Positions 23,120 through 35,199 of a stretch of DNA of 64,000 nucleotides are shown here, one piece after another. The notes beneath the pieces are model-generated. The model was not told the DNA's origin and made no database searches. It saw only the letters and a program-made list of their open reading frames with translations. Numbering within the stretch: the stretch's first letter is position 1; every line of letters starts with the position of its first letter. Position numbers and translations under genes: made by a program. This stretch comes from Lotus japonicus (lineage: Eukaryota > Streptophyta > Magnoliopsida > Fabales > Fabaceae): NCBI RefSeq assembly GCF_012489685.1, contig NC_080044.1:74510732-74574731 (forward strand). The letters run 5' to 3'.

Positions 23120-24134
23120 GAGTAAAATACACTCACCCCCTCAAGGTTTGCAAGAATGACACTTCACCCCATTCTTTTTTAAAATCTACAATCCACCCCA
23201 TTTTTTATAAAGGCAAAATTTAGTGACGAAAACAAATTCGTCACTAATAAAAAATAATTACTAATTAGTTAAAATTTAAATAAATTTAATGCATATACAC
23301 TATCATACATTAATTTATGAAAATAATTTTACTGAATTAAATTTAAAAAACCATCAACTCTGTATGTTAAGTCCACGTCTCATCTATCTCCAAATCATAT
23401 TTCTCATCACAAACTGTCACCACCAAGCCTTTGCTCCCTTTAACACGGCGAGCACCGTCCCAGAATGTGAAACCCCATGGCACCACCATGCCTAAAAGTT
23501 TTGTTGCGACCTGAACCCCAGAACGTGAATCGCACATCCCCAAAGCCACTTGTTCAACTACTTCTTGTGAACTTCACCCCTTTAAGTTGTGAGCGAACGC
23601 TCTGTTGGTTTAAGATGTTGTTGGATTTTGTTAAAAACGGTGCTCTACTACATCGTTGGGTTCTAATAACCTCTGATCCACTTCATATTTCTTAATTTTA
23701 TTTCTCTATTTTCTTCATCAATTTGTGTTGTTTTTTGGGTCTACAATCCAATTTTCATAAAGAGATTATTTTGATTAAAATTGAATTATTACCAAATATG
23801 AAAACACAAGCATGTTTCACTATGTTCGAGATATGGTTTGTCAACCGGTCAGGTGTGCTATTGCAGAATTTGCATTGTGAATTTACGGAAGAAGAACGCG
23901 ATTGAGAGAATGAGAAGGACTGTGATGTTTTCATTTTTAAATTTATTGGATTATATTGAAAATATTTTTTGAAATTATTGATTAACAATTTAAATAATAA
24001 CTAATTATTAATGAAGAATATTTTTCGTCACTAAATTTGCCTCTATATAAAATGGGGTGGAATGTAGATTTTAGATAAGAATGGGGTGGAGTGTAATTCT
24101 AACAAACCTTGAGGGAGGTGAGTGTACTTTACTC
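23120..24134. mobile_element. Non-autonomous Mutator-like element (MULE), copy 2
   Basis: The element is flanked by a perfect 9-bp duplication, TATAAGCTA (23111-23119 and 24135-24143). Its ends GAGTAAAATACACTCACC and, inverted, GAGTAAAGTACACTCACC match copy 1 (1713-2742) in the opposite orientation. It has long inverted repeats and an interior shared with copy 1. Open frames in the interior (23477-23695 plus; 23367-23549 minus, ending VVTVCDEKYDLEIDETW) are related to those of copy 1 but resemble no transposase. The right end lies about 100 bp upstream of the TATA box of the LDAP gene, so it forms that gene's proximal promoter boundary. Confidence 0.9.
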
Positions 24135-24234
24135 TATAAGCTAAGCTCTCTTGTAATTGTAATTTCATATTTCGTGGTTAAGGTATTTGATTCGATTCCA
24201 TTCCCATTTTTATTTTTATTTTTATTTTTCCATC

Positions 24235-24242
24235 TATAAATA
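24235..24242 (+). promoter_or_regulatory. TATA box of the LDAP/REF gene
   Basis: TATAAATA lies 52 bp upstream of the ATG at 24287, implying a very short 5' leader. Only about 100 bp separate it from the end of MULE copy 2. Confidence 0.6.
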
Positions 24243-24286
24243 AGAACGTTTCTCTGTGACCCTGCAAAATCGAGTAACAAAACACA

Positions 24287-25640
24287 ATGGCCACTACTGA
24301 GGTTTGCAATTTTCACTCTCTCGTCTCTTTCACCTTCTCTGATTTCACAGAGATCTGAATACCAATCTAATTGACAATTCGTTGTTATGTTTCTGCAGGG
24401 AGAGGTTGAGAGAAAGACTCATCAGGAACTGAAGCATCTTGGATTTGTGAAAATTGCTGCGATTCAAGCTTTCGTGTGCGTCACGAATCTCTACGAATAC
24501 GCCAAGCAGAACAGTGGACCGTTGAGATCCGCTGTCGGAACCGTCGAAGGGACCGTAACCACCGTTCTCGGCCCTGTTTACAACAAATTTAAGGGCGTCC
24601 CCAATGATCTGCTTGTTTTTGCAGACAATAAGGTCTAATTTCTTTCTCTGTTTCATCAACCAAATCGAGATCATTTGTGATTTTAATTTATTATTATCCT
24701 TGTGATTGCGTTCAGATCAAGATCTATTTGTTTAGTATTAGTTTTTTATTTTCGCTCTTATAATTTCTGAATTCAGAACATGTTACTTTCATTCAGTTAA
24801 GAAAAATTATAGGATACGAATTCCATCTCAGATTTGCCTTCACACTGGACATGCAGTTTGATTCTGATGTTGCATTTAACCCCTTAAGTCATTCTTGTTG
24901 TTGACATATCATCTTACAATCCTTTGGATTCCATTATTGTGTATTGGAATTCCACTGTTGATGTTTAAATAATAGCATGTTTGGATTGTAGCTTCTTTTT
25001 CCTCATAATCAATTTACTACGAGTAGCTTCTTGTCAAAATTGATTTTAACTTCAGAATTAATAATGGGAGGATTTTGATCAAAGCTAAACATGCTTATCA
25101 TAATCAATTGTAGAAGCTTCCTAAACACACTAAAAAAAAAGGGACACTAAAGAAAATTCTGGGTGAAACTTATGGTAGTTTATGATTATTTTTCAGGTGG
25201 AGGAAGGTACCCACAAATTCGATGAGCATGCCCCTCCTGTTGTAAAGCAGATTGTGAACCAAGCTAAGGGTTTGGTTCATCAAGTGTCACACAAAGCGGA
25301 GAAAGTTGTGAGTGAGGCTCATTCTGGAGGGGCTAAAGCAGCAGCACACTATGTTGCTGCAGAGTCTAAGCAAATTGTGGTGACTGGATCAGTGAAACTG
25401 TGGTCTGGTCTGAACCACTACCCGCCCTTCCATGCAGTGGCAGAGTTTGCTGTTCCTACCGCCGCACACTGGTCAGAGAAGTACAACAAAGTGGTGAAGA
25501 ACATGACTGGGAAGGGATTTGCTGTGTTTGGGTATTTGCCTTTGATTCCCATTGAGGACATAGCTAAGGCATTTAAACAAGGAGAAAACAATGTGAATGG
25601 AGATGAAGCGAGAACAGAATCCTCATCTGACTCGGAATGA
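24287..25640 (+). CDS. LDAP: Lipid droplet-associated protein (REF/SRPP family)
   Basis: Three exons, 24287-24301, 24399-24632 and 25197-25640, spliced at GAG^GTTTGC/GCAG^GGA and AAG^GTCTAA/TCAG^GTG, encode 230 residues. The chain begins MATTEGEVERKTHQELKHLG and continues with the REF core (FVKIAAIQAFVCVTNLYEYA, SGPLRSAVGTVEGTVTTVLG, PVYNKFKGVPNDLL, FADNKVEEGTHKFDEHAP), then the conserved SVKLWSGLNHYP and VPTAAHWSEKYN segments, and an acidic Ser-rich tail. The family (rubber elongation factor, small rubber particle protein, plant LDAPs) coats lipid droplets in leaves and seeds and helps droplet formation and stress tolerance. Arabidopsis LDAP1 (At1g67360, from memory) is the likely counterpart. 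The tiny first exon of five codons is too short to find by an ORF search; it is supported by the ATG, the TATA box and consensus splice sites. The gene appears intact. Confidence 0.93.
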
Positions 25641-28600
25641 GTACTAGCTAGCTAGCTATAAATTTCTGAACTAAATCTGCTTATGACTAATCTTTGTTTG
25701 TAAGTTTAGCTTCATGTGGGTATGAATGGAAATGTAAGAAATGGGAACATGTAACTTTGCCAAGTTCATGTGATTATAATGTCAATGGTGGGTTAAGTAG
25801 TCATGAAACTTGTTTTTTTCTTTTTTCTTGCATAAATATAAGGTTTTGATTGTGTGTACTTTTTTTGCAAATTGAGTTTTTGTTTTTTTTTGAATGGAGG
25901 GGGACACTTTTTGGAACTTGGAATTTGGAAGCACTCAACACAGCATTTATTTACGGACCCGAGAACCGAAGCCAGTGACAAAATCTTGCCGCGGGCATTT
26001 AAGTAGAACCAGAACCATTAGCATGGACGTTCATTTTGGCATTCATTGGGTTTGTTTGGCCTACATGTGGACAACAAGTCAGCATTTCAAGTAATCTCAA
26101 AATTAACCCACTAAGGTTTTGTTTAGAAGAATTTATTTATCACACATAACAAAGCATTTTTGCAAGTGTGTTGAGAGAACTTAGTGAATAATTTATCACA
26201 CATTTATATGTTGGGTTTATCTTTATAAGCATTAGCAAATTATGAAGTGTTTTTACCTGTCTAACATATTTGGAGTTTATTTCAATAAGTTTAACAAATT
26301 AACTTAACCTTCCGATGCACCAAAAACAAATTAACTTAAGCGCCTAGCATAATTAAGCTATTTACTTAAGCAAAGCCCAAATCCCTCATTAACATTTAAA
26401 TCTTTAAAAGGCATAAATGATTCAAAGTTTACCATGAGAGTACAAACACACCACATGAGGAACTTTTAGCGAGACCAGAAATTGCTTTGCTTGGGAAGTG
26501 ACATTATCACTCTGTTGGAGGAAAAGAGGTTGAAGTTGTCAAGAAATCTAGTAGTTAGTAGCAAAGGCACGTAACAGGTTACAAAAGCGACCATGATCAG
26601 AAGATTTTGAGGCAGAGGCCATCATCACTCATCAAACTGTTGACGGAAAGAGGTTGAAGTTGTTGAGAAATCTAGTGGTAAATAGCAAATGCACAAGGGA
26701 GAAGATGTCATTTGACCTAACATTCTAGGGTTGGAACTTGGTTGATCAATTATGTAATACTTGGTGGAATTTTTTTGGCTGTATTTGTAATGACATTGTA
26801 ACTTAGTGAGAATGTAGTGCTTGGATTGGATTATTGATCACAATTAGGGTTGTACTAAGATCATGCGGTGCCTTGAATACATATTAGTGATTAAATCTTC
26901 GTATTCATATTGGTATTGGACTCAACATTGATGGAGTGAATTGGTTATGTCATTAATAGACTCATAAAGTGACATTGAAAATGTAAGGTAGAATGGACGG
27001 TTGTTCGATCTATGGTACAATTGGTAATAAATTGCATGACGTTATTGTGTGCTATGAAAATTGAATGGTATACTAGAATTCAAAATAGGGTGACAAGAAT
27101 TAAAGTTTCTAGCTTAATGTAAGTGAAAAGATGATCGGAGAACTTATGTTAAAAAAATAACCCTAAAAAATATTTTTACACTTGGTCAATTTCATTTTTT
27201 TGTGGAAATTGTCTATATAAAAATTAATAATAATTCGAAAATGAAATAATAATAATAATATAATGGGGTAGAATTTTATTCAGTAGATCAATTTGGTGAA
27301 CTTAGGTTTAAATACCAGTAACGTATGTTAACAAGCGTCATTGGACGTTCCACTACAAAAACTGTGATCACTCATCGATTACAGCATCCTTATCTCTAAA
27401 ACACTGATTCATTCTCCATATGATAACGTTCCCATCTCTATAATAACGCTCTAATGCCTAACAGTCAATTCCATACAGCATTGCAAGTCTCAATTGTGCC
27501 GTAAACATTTCATCTAAGCTTAGTGATGCACTTATAAAAAGAAAATCTTAGTGATACTTTTCTATCATAAATCACACTTGAAGGATTCCTCTGCTTCATC
27601 CACCCTACTTGAATCCTATGATTCACATCTCCATCTAACTCACGGTTATTTTATATGAACCTAGTAAAATATATTCTCCAATTTTTAATATCTCCAAGGA
27701 ATAGGTCAGGCATAGCAATAGCAAACTAACTGCTTATCTGAAGATAGAATCTGACTCAACATCTACTTTCCATTATATGCAATGCAGAAGAGTAATCCTC
27801 ATTCAGATGCCATGCTGATAAATAAATGCAGAGTTAATCCAGGTGTGATTTCAGAAATGCCAGATGAACAGCATCTTAGGCTCTTGACAAATCAATAATT
27901 AACCTTTGCGAAGTAATTAGTATTGCTAAACCTAACAATTCCTTAGTTTGGCACTTGGCCCAATCAACCAAAGGAGGGAGGGAATCAAGACCTGTACCTA
28001 GCAACAGCTGGAAGAGTTAATCGCTGTAAATTATGCTATATGCACTCATGTATGTTAATAATTTTCCAAAAAGGCACACGACTGTATTTGTGTTTGTGAG
28101 CCATTAGCTATCAGAAGCTCAACATGACACAATACTTGCTGCATCATAAACCTTTAGGGCTGAGGCCGCTATAATGTATAGGCAGCACTGAACTGCTACG
28201 AAACAGTAACACACCGATATAAACTATGGAGAAACAGCCATGGGAATTATCTAGAATCTATAATATCAACACATTGAAGGCACTAAATATGGAAGTGCAT
28301 TTCTGCAAAAATGTATATTCTCGGTTGAAAAATATTATGTAGCACCATAGTTATATGGAAATTTTATTTGAAATAACAGTACAGAGAATTACAAAACCAG
28401 TTGTAGTCTCTCCAACATGCAACAAGACAGGAGAATATAAAGGAAATATGACAAGTTCCAATATTTTCACCTGAAACACCGGTGACGAGTCCACCATCAC
28501 TGCATCGGGAAGAATAAAACAACATGAGTACCAAACAGCAGTAGCAAAACCAAGAGGTATCTCAATTCTCACTAAACATGAACCTCCTTCATCAAACTTC

Positions 28601-29440
28601 TAAAAAACTATAATTGAAAGAGAATCATAAAAAGAAGCTTAATCAAGGGGGGAAGTCAGAAAACAATGTTATTGTATCAGAGGCTTTTAAGTTTCAAGCA
28701 ATATAATGAAAAAGCAAGACTAAAGCAGTATATGTAGATCATACAAGAAACAGCAAAAAGATAACAATACTTTAAGCACCCTAATCCCTCAGCTCATAGC
28801 AGCACTGTCTCATGCAGTTATCAGTCGATAAAAATCAAGTTTCTGATATACCAAACAGCAGATAGCAGTGAAAGGTATCAAGTTTCAGTTTCAAATTCTA
28901 ATACTGCTCAAATCCAAAATCCCAACCTAAAAGCTAAAAACATCTGATCTCTCAATGTATATCAACACAATTGTTTACAATAGCACACCCACAAAGTTAA
29001 ACACAGCATTGAAGGTCTAAAAACATATCATTGAAACTGCATGCCACCAGCACCCCTACACAATGCTCGACTAAAAAAACACAATGATCCCACTAAAAAA
29101 GTGCACTTAGTGCCCGTTTGGTTTGTCATTTGCATCAACGCAAACTGAAAAATACATCTCAACCGCTTAAAATAAACCAAGATTTTCCCACATCGACTCA
29201 AATGTGAATTGGCGTTGAGTTCGGCATCAAACATAACTGGACACTTAGACACCAGTTAAGAAATATAATTCATTTCATGACAAGTGCAGCATTTCATTCA
29301 CTAGCAAATTACACAAAATTACTACTAATACACTTAGCATTTAACATCAAATAAAATCTCATCAAGCAAAACCGTAAGATCATGAAAAAAAAAATCGCAC
29401 TTATGAATTGAAATTGTTGTGGGGGTTTCAAGAAGAATAC
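25641..29440. other. Gene-free region between the LDAP and complex I genes
   Basis: The first 100-150 bases are probably the LDAP 3' UTR. About 26525-26580 and 26647-26700 share a decayed direct repeat of about 50 bp (GAGGTTGAAGTTGT...GAAATCTAGT). No protein-like open frame was found. The 28-29.4 kb part lies downstream of the minus-strand complex I gene and may contain its 3' UTR. Confidence 0.45.
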
Positions 29441-29443
29441 CTC

Positions 29444-29725
29444 TCATTTAGGAGTTGGAGGATAATGACGGAGCATATCATCATAAGGGTCCCTTCTGCC
29501 AGCAACTTGGCTAATCTGAGCATCCCACGCGAGCTGAGAATTGTGGCGTTCGAATGTCCAGAACCCATAGGGTCTCATAGGGTAGCTCCACATCTCCTTC
29601 GTCTTCGCACATCGATCCTTCACCTTGTAAACATGCTCCCTGAATCTGCGATCCCTGTCCTCTGGATCTTCCATCAGCTTCAAAATCAAATTCTCCGCGA
29701 ATTCCATTATGAAACTCATCTTCAC
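29444..29725 (-). CDS. Small mitochondrial complex I accessory subunit (plant P1-like)
   Basis: A 93-residue protein rich in charged and aromatic residues: MEFAENLILKLMEDPEDRD, FREHVYKVKDRCAKTKEMW, YPMRPYGFWTFERHN and RRDPYDDMLRHYPPTP. It has no membrane segment or signal peptide. I recognise it as the type of small plant-specific NADH:ubiquinone oxidoreductase subunit represented in Arabidopsis by At1g67350 (P1 in some lists). That assignment is from memory and is supported by the adjoining At1g67340- and At1g67360-like genes; the ESSS-type subunits are an alternative. The first ATG at 29725 adds MKMSFI before MEFAEN (29707); MEFAEN may be the real start. Upstream on the minus strand, CAG^GTAATG at about 29901 and TTGCATCAG at about 29740 look like a 5'-UTR intron. 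The coding region is a single exon and intact. Confidence 0.75.
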   Translation of the reverse strand: MKMSFIMEFAENLILKLMEDPEDRDRRFREHVYKVKDRCAKTKEMWSYPMRPYGFWTFERHNSQLAWDAQISQVAGRRDPYDDMLRHYPPTPK

Positions 29726-29734
29726 TTCGATTCC

Positions 29735-29945
29735 GCTGATGCAAATTCAAACAAAACAAACAAAAAAAAACCCCCAAATTGATCAGTTACAAACCCTAAA
29801 TTGTAAAATCAAACGTTGAGAGCACTTGTAGTTGTTGAAATCAAAGACGAATCTGAAGAAAAATAACTTTGTGAGAAAGAATGTGTTGTGTTGCATTACC
29901 TGTTCTGATCAGCACCAACTCGATTGAGAGTTTGCGTTCCCTTTG
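29735..29945 (-). promoter_or_regulatory. Probable 5'-UTR exon and intron of the complex I subunit gene
   Basis: On the minus strand, a short exon ending in GATCAGAACAG (about 29945-29902) is followed by the donor GTAATG. The acceptor TTGCATCAG precedes the coding exon by about 15 nt. There is no ATG in the short upstream exon, so it is non-coding. 5'-UTR introns are common in constitutively expressed plant respiratory genes and often raise expression. Inferred from sequence only. Confidence 0.5.
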
Positions 29946-31315
29946 CTGCAGTTTTTCAACTATAGCCAAAGATGCATGAACATGATTATAGTTTTTCTTT
30001 TTTTCATCTTTCTAATATTATATTTTTTTTGTTCATTTAGTTGTTTTTTTATATAATTTTTTATCCAAAGAGGTTTATCTACAAAAATAGAGCTTGATAA
30101 AATTTTTTTGTCAATAAGTGTGAAGGCCCAAAATGACCCACACAGCTAAAAGGCCTCCAGTAAATGGTTCAATAATGTGCTTTGTTATTGCAGAAATAAA
30201 AGTTAAGAAGTATTTGCTACATTGTGGCAAAAACAAGAAAAGATGAAACAAAAGAGCCATTTGATGCAACACCAAAAAATAGGGAGCCATTTGATGTTTG
30301 AGAAATGTGAGCAATCCTCACTTGAACCTTGGTTGAAATTGATTTGCGCTTCACTAAAAATATGAGTCACACTTAATATGACTCATAAGAATTTCAACAG
30401 ATCAATGAGAGAGTGTTGAAAATAAAGTGTTAAAGTGAGTGTTGCTAACACTTCTCTTTGATGTTTAAGTTGGTATCGTTTACGGTTGCACATGGGCCGG
30501 ATTGATATGATCAACGCGTTTGACCCAAAATGATCAGATGCTAAGAAATGGATTTGATTTGATTCTAGAAGAGAAAACTGATGAGTTCAATTCGGATTTC
30601 GGGTTCAAGAAAATGAAATCTAAACCAAACCGTGAACCTAACGAATATATAACTATTAGTGCTTTATTGTGATTAATTTCTGCTGCCTCACACTTTGTTG
30701 GAAGAAATTGGTAACATGCTAGTTGGTTCACTTCAATAACTTGTTGTTTGATTTGCTTAACTCCATGTTACATTACTTTTTTTTATAATCCAAATTTGAT
30801 ATTATTTTAGTAGAGATCCGATTAATCCATCGGATCCAACTCAAACATTATCGAAGTGGTTTGGTTCACAATTCAGATTCAAAACTAAAATAATGTGAAA
30901 CCAATTGAAACCAACCCAAGCACTTTAATTTATTCAGATTATGTTTTGATAAAAACCGATTCAAACCATCAACTCATGTAGTGATGTACATCCCTACTGT
31001 CTTTGACAAAAGAAAAATTGTTTAAGTTGCTGTCGACCCAAGAAAAATGCTAATTGCTCAATGTAGCACACATGATGTTGGAGTAAGGAAAATTATCAAG
31101 AATGAATGATATAAAATTTAAACCACGTCTTTGACCTATTATCATGGAAGCTTCTAATTAAACCGTCGGTGTTATAAATCATAAAATAAGGGTAGTTAGC
31201 ACGTAACAAGTGCGCTTGCCCTGCCCCATTAAGCAAATTTGTTTTGTAATGTGTGGATTGTACATCATACCAAAATGCATGTTCTTCCATTCTGTTTATT
31301 TATATTTTCCCTTTT

Positions 31316-31357
31316 GTCTTGAACTGCATATGGTAAGTCTTGAACTGCATATGGTAA
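31316..31357. repeat. 21-bp perfect tandem duplication
   Basis: GTCTTGAACTGCATATGGTAA occurs twice back to back (31316-31336 and 31337-31357) with no mismatch. Recent slippage or filler-DNA repair. Confidence 0.9.
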
Positions 31358-32377
31358 GGGCACTCAAATATAAAGGTCGCTAAATGACCATTGGTTCAAA
31401 TGACACATGTTTAATTCTCTTGAAATAAGATTTTAAATTTAAGTTTTGTGAACAGAAAAAATCTTCATTAGAATTTAGAAGTATTACTTCCACAGATAAA
31501 AGAGATGAAGGTAAGAAAACAAGAGCTTTGAGGGGAATGGGCACATCCATTTGAAGTTACAAAAATAAAAAGTTTAACTTAAGGTGTGATAATAGGCCAA
31601 TGGGCCACTTACATTGAGGACATTGGCTTGGGCTTTGTATCAACCATTTCGCATTTATATGATTTAAGGCAACTGAATTCTGAAATCATTAATTAAGATG
31701 TCAGAAGAATAAGTGCGCTCCCACTATCTTCCCAAACCCAATCATTTAATTTTTTTCCCCCATTTGAAATTAATAATAAACAAGTTGACCAAAAAAGTCT
31801 AATAATAATCAATGTAAAATCTAATCAGTCAAATAGTATTGTACTAGTATAGTATATTTGTCCATGCGTGAATGGTATTGCTTTTGTGTTTGATACATGT
31901 ATCAATTCTTTGTTTTAGAAAATAAATTGATCTGCTAAACATAATATGTGCTGAAAGTTTCCCTGATGGAATCAAGAAATTGACAAACTCGAGCATTTGA
32001 AATATGAAACCACTACACAATATATGGAATGCCACATTTCCACTCCTAATTTTATGTTATGTTTTACTTGTGTGATATCCTCAGAAAATATTGTTAATGT
32101 AAAATATTCTAATCGCAGAAGATTTCCAGTATGTAACTCAAATACAAATAAATATATCATATATGCACATTATATCTTATATATGTGTCAAAGTTTTTAA
32201 TTCACATACGACATTTTTTACCTATCGAATTATCATGCTCTTACATATATTTCCTCATGAATTCATTTAAAAAATTATGAACAGTGTATTAAAATTATCT
32301 TAAACTGTATATATTTTTCTATTATTTTTAATATGAAAGCAAATTTCATATAAAACATTCATCGCTATGGGAGATAG

Positions 32378-32507
32378 ACCTTGTAACTTAAACGCAGTAA
32401 AATATATTTTATATATAAGTTACTTTCTCTGTTACTCATTATAAGAACTATACCTTGTAACTTAAACGCGATAAAATATATTTTATATATAAGTTACTTT
32501 CTCCGTT
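32378..32507. repeat. 74-bp direct duplication
   Basis: The segment ACCTTGTAACTTAAACGC...AAGTTACTTTCTCTGTT at 32378 recurs at 32452 with about three differences. The surrounding text (CTCCGTT next to a copy end) suggests a decayed Stowaway-like MITE. Confidence 0.75.
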
Positions 32508-33759
32508 CTTCAAATGAAAACTAAATTAGGGGTGCACGACAATATTCATTTTTATAAAAGGCCAATTGAATCCATTAAACCAGGCGTATTTAAAAAACTG
32601 AAAATAAAAGCTATATTAGTTCAAGACAATCGCACCATTTATTTGCATTAATGTAGGCTAAATTGAAAGGCGGCAAAAACAACTTTCCAATTTTGCTGAC
32701 AATATTTATATAAATCCATCAAATCAGGTGTATTAATTCTGTGGATATTTTCTACAAATGCTATGATAAAGTCAATAAACAATGGCATGTGCCTTTGACC
32801 AGTTGAAGGAGTACTATTAGAAAGTTTTATAAATCAAAACACCAACAACATTCCTAATTCTTCATGAACTATAGCCGGAAGAATATCTCTTGAATTTAAG
32901 CCAACAAAGCATTTCAAATACAGTAATGGGGTTCACAACTTATAAGGCATATTCTAAATTCATCAAGCACTCATTATAGAATATATAGATAGGTCAACTT
33001 TTTTTTGAACAGGTTGTGAGATCTAAAAAAAACAGAATAGATTACATTTAAATCATTGATAGGCTTTTTATTCCCTTTTCAAGCAAATGTTAGAACTCAA
33101 ATAGTAGACACTCATCACCAAATCCATAATTTCAATTAGATTGCCTTAAATTTTAATATTTAATCACATGTCAACAAAATTTTGAAATATTTAATTTTAG
33201 ATGAAATTGCAAAATAAAACACCTCACATATGCCATTAATTTTTTTTAAAAAAATTATGGTAAGTTTGTAATAGAATGAAAAATGTATAAATGGTAAGTT
33301 TGAAACAGAATAAAAAATATATAAATTTATGCACTCAAAGTGTAAAACAAAACTGAAACATATTATACTATGTAAGTGTAACATAAGATCACATTCTTTT
33401 TTGAAACACTAATATTCATTTTTTATTTTAATTAAATAAGAAAATATTTGTGTAAATAACTAAATATCACGCATCAATCTTTATATATAACTATCAGAGC
33501 GATTAAATTAATACCAAATTTTAAAACATCAAAGAACAATTTAAATTCTAAAAATGTTAAACTCTGATCTGATGATTGCACAAAAAGTTTAAAAAGGAAA
33601 ATTATTCCCATTCCTTTTTCGGGGGAATTTTCCAGCTATGTAATTCCATATTTACTCCTCACCAAAAAAAAATCACTTTTGTTCCGTTCCAAACATGCTT
33701 CCGTTACCGCTACCGTTACCTTCCGGCGTCACCGTTCGGGAAAAATGGTCTAACTTGCT

Positions 33760-35114
33760 CTAACTATCCTCCATAACCTCCACCTCGCCGTCACCGACGC
33801 CTTCCCCGGCGTCATCGCCGTCATCATCAAGCAACCGCTCCATGGGGGCAGCACACTCCACCTTGTGCCGGAGCTTCCAATCCAGCGCCTGACACGCGCG
33901 CGAGCAGTAGTTCACCGTGCCGCACACCGAGCACCGCCGGAACTCACGATTCCTCGTCTCCGGCCGACCGCAGCCCATGTGCGAACAGAGACTTAACCCC
34001 GGCCCTGGAACATCATCCTTCGCCGCGAACCACTCAGTCATGAACCGGTTCGCCGGGTGAGGCTCCGGCTCCGGCACGTTCCACCCGAAGTCGCTCAGCA
34101 GCGGCGCCACCGACGGTAAGTGCCGTTGCTGCGGGTGGAGGCTCCATGTCACCAACCGGCTCACAGCGGCGTCGGAGGCTGACAACCTAGCATCCGCGGC
34201 GGACATCACGGCGGCGAGCTCCCGGGCGTTTGCTTCAATAAGAAAACGCCGCCCCTCTATAATATTCTTCCGGCAGCCGTACCCGTCCTGCAAGCAGTGG
34301 CCAATCTCACGCAGCGCGTCGATGTGTCCTAAAAACGCCGCTCTGGCACAAAGCGCCACTCCGGCACGGAGGTCCTTGTCACTCTTGGTCCCTCCGCTGC
34401 CGTTGAACTGAATCACCGCGAGCGAGTAGAGAGCACGCGCGTGAGAGCTAATCGCCGCCTTGGCCATCAACGACGCGCCGCTTCCCCTGTTTTGCAAACA
34501 GTAGAACCGAATCTGCAAAACAGAACAACCGTTTTCAGTTTCAATTCTTCAACAAACAAAAACAGATTTCACATTTCTTTTTTCATTTTTCCAATATTAT
34601 CATCACTACTACTTACCATGCCCAAAGTGTAACAAGCTTCAACATTCCCTGCATCTGCACACTGTTTGAGAAACCGATGCGCCGATTCCGACCAATCTTT
34701 AGCCCTAATCGAGAAAATTCTCGAAGAGGCTTTTGCTAACACGAGAGAATTGAGTCCTAAACTGTTTAATCTCTTACACCTATTCATCCCAAAAACATTA
34801 AAATCACATCTTTAAAAAAAAGAATGTGAAGAAGAAAGAGAACAAGGAATAAAGACTTACGTTATCAAAACGCTGGCAAAATCAGAAGGGGAAGTGGAGG
34901 AGGAGCTGAGCTTGGACAAGATGGAGATAACGAGGTCATCCGGTAAGGACTCAAAATGGTCGTCACCGGAGGTGGCGGTCGGTGACTTCTGGTGCCTTTT
35001 CCGGGTAAGAATGGAGTCTTTTTGCATATGGGTATGCAAATCGTTCTTCCTCTTGGGGAAACCTACATCGGAACACATGTTTTGAGGATAACATGGTCCT
35101 CTTCTTGTTCTCAT
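33760..35114 (-). CDS. F-box protein with Sel1-like repeats and MYND zinc finger
   Basis: Three minus-strand exons, 35114-34861, 34779-34617 and 34512-33760, are joined at consensus sites (GATAAC^GTAAGT, AATAG^GTG, GGCATG^GTAAGT, TGCAG^ATT) and give 389 residues. Order: a basic N-terminus; an F-box (about 54-100: FESLPDDLVISILSKLSSS, then TCKRLNSL); Sel1/TPR-like helices (about 110-235: ACYTLGMIRFYCLQNRG, ARALYSLAVIQFNGSGG, HIDALREIGHCLQDGYG); a linker; a MYND finger (about 314-359: CSHMGCG, FRRCSVCGTVNYCSRACQ, DWKLRHKVEC); and an acidic tail. F-box proteins recruit substrates to SCF ubiquitin ligases; MYND and Sel1 modules bind protein partners. The layout and length match Arabidopsis At1g67340 (from memory). 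Coding GC is much higher than in the flanks, especially in exon 3. The gene looks intact; targets are unknown. Confidence 0.95.
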
Positions 35115-35182
35115 GTTTCTAATCCTCTTAAGTTAGAGAGAGGATAAGAAAAGAGGGTTTGTGAAAAAAGTGAAAGCAAGGA

Positions 35183-35193
35183 GTTTATATATA
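35183..35193 (-). promoter_or_regulatory. TATA box of the F-box/MYND gene
   Basis: Read on the minus strand the bases are TATATAAAC, about 70 nt upstream of the ATG at 35114. A typical plant TATA distance, giving a leader of roughly 40 nt. Confidence 0.5.
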
Positions 35194-35199
35194 AGCAGC

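Larger units (their letters stand above)
29950..33700. other. Intergenic region between divergent repeats and the F-box gene
   Basis: No gene recognised. The stretch at about 30480-30990 is rich in CCGGATT/AACCGATT-type text and looks like an old DNA-transposon remnant. Two perfect or near-perfect tandem duplications (31316-31357 and 32378-32507) are listed separately. About 33000-33500 is strongly AT-rich. The bases just downstream of 33760 should be the F-box gene's 3' UTR. Confidence 0.4.
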
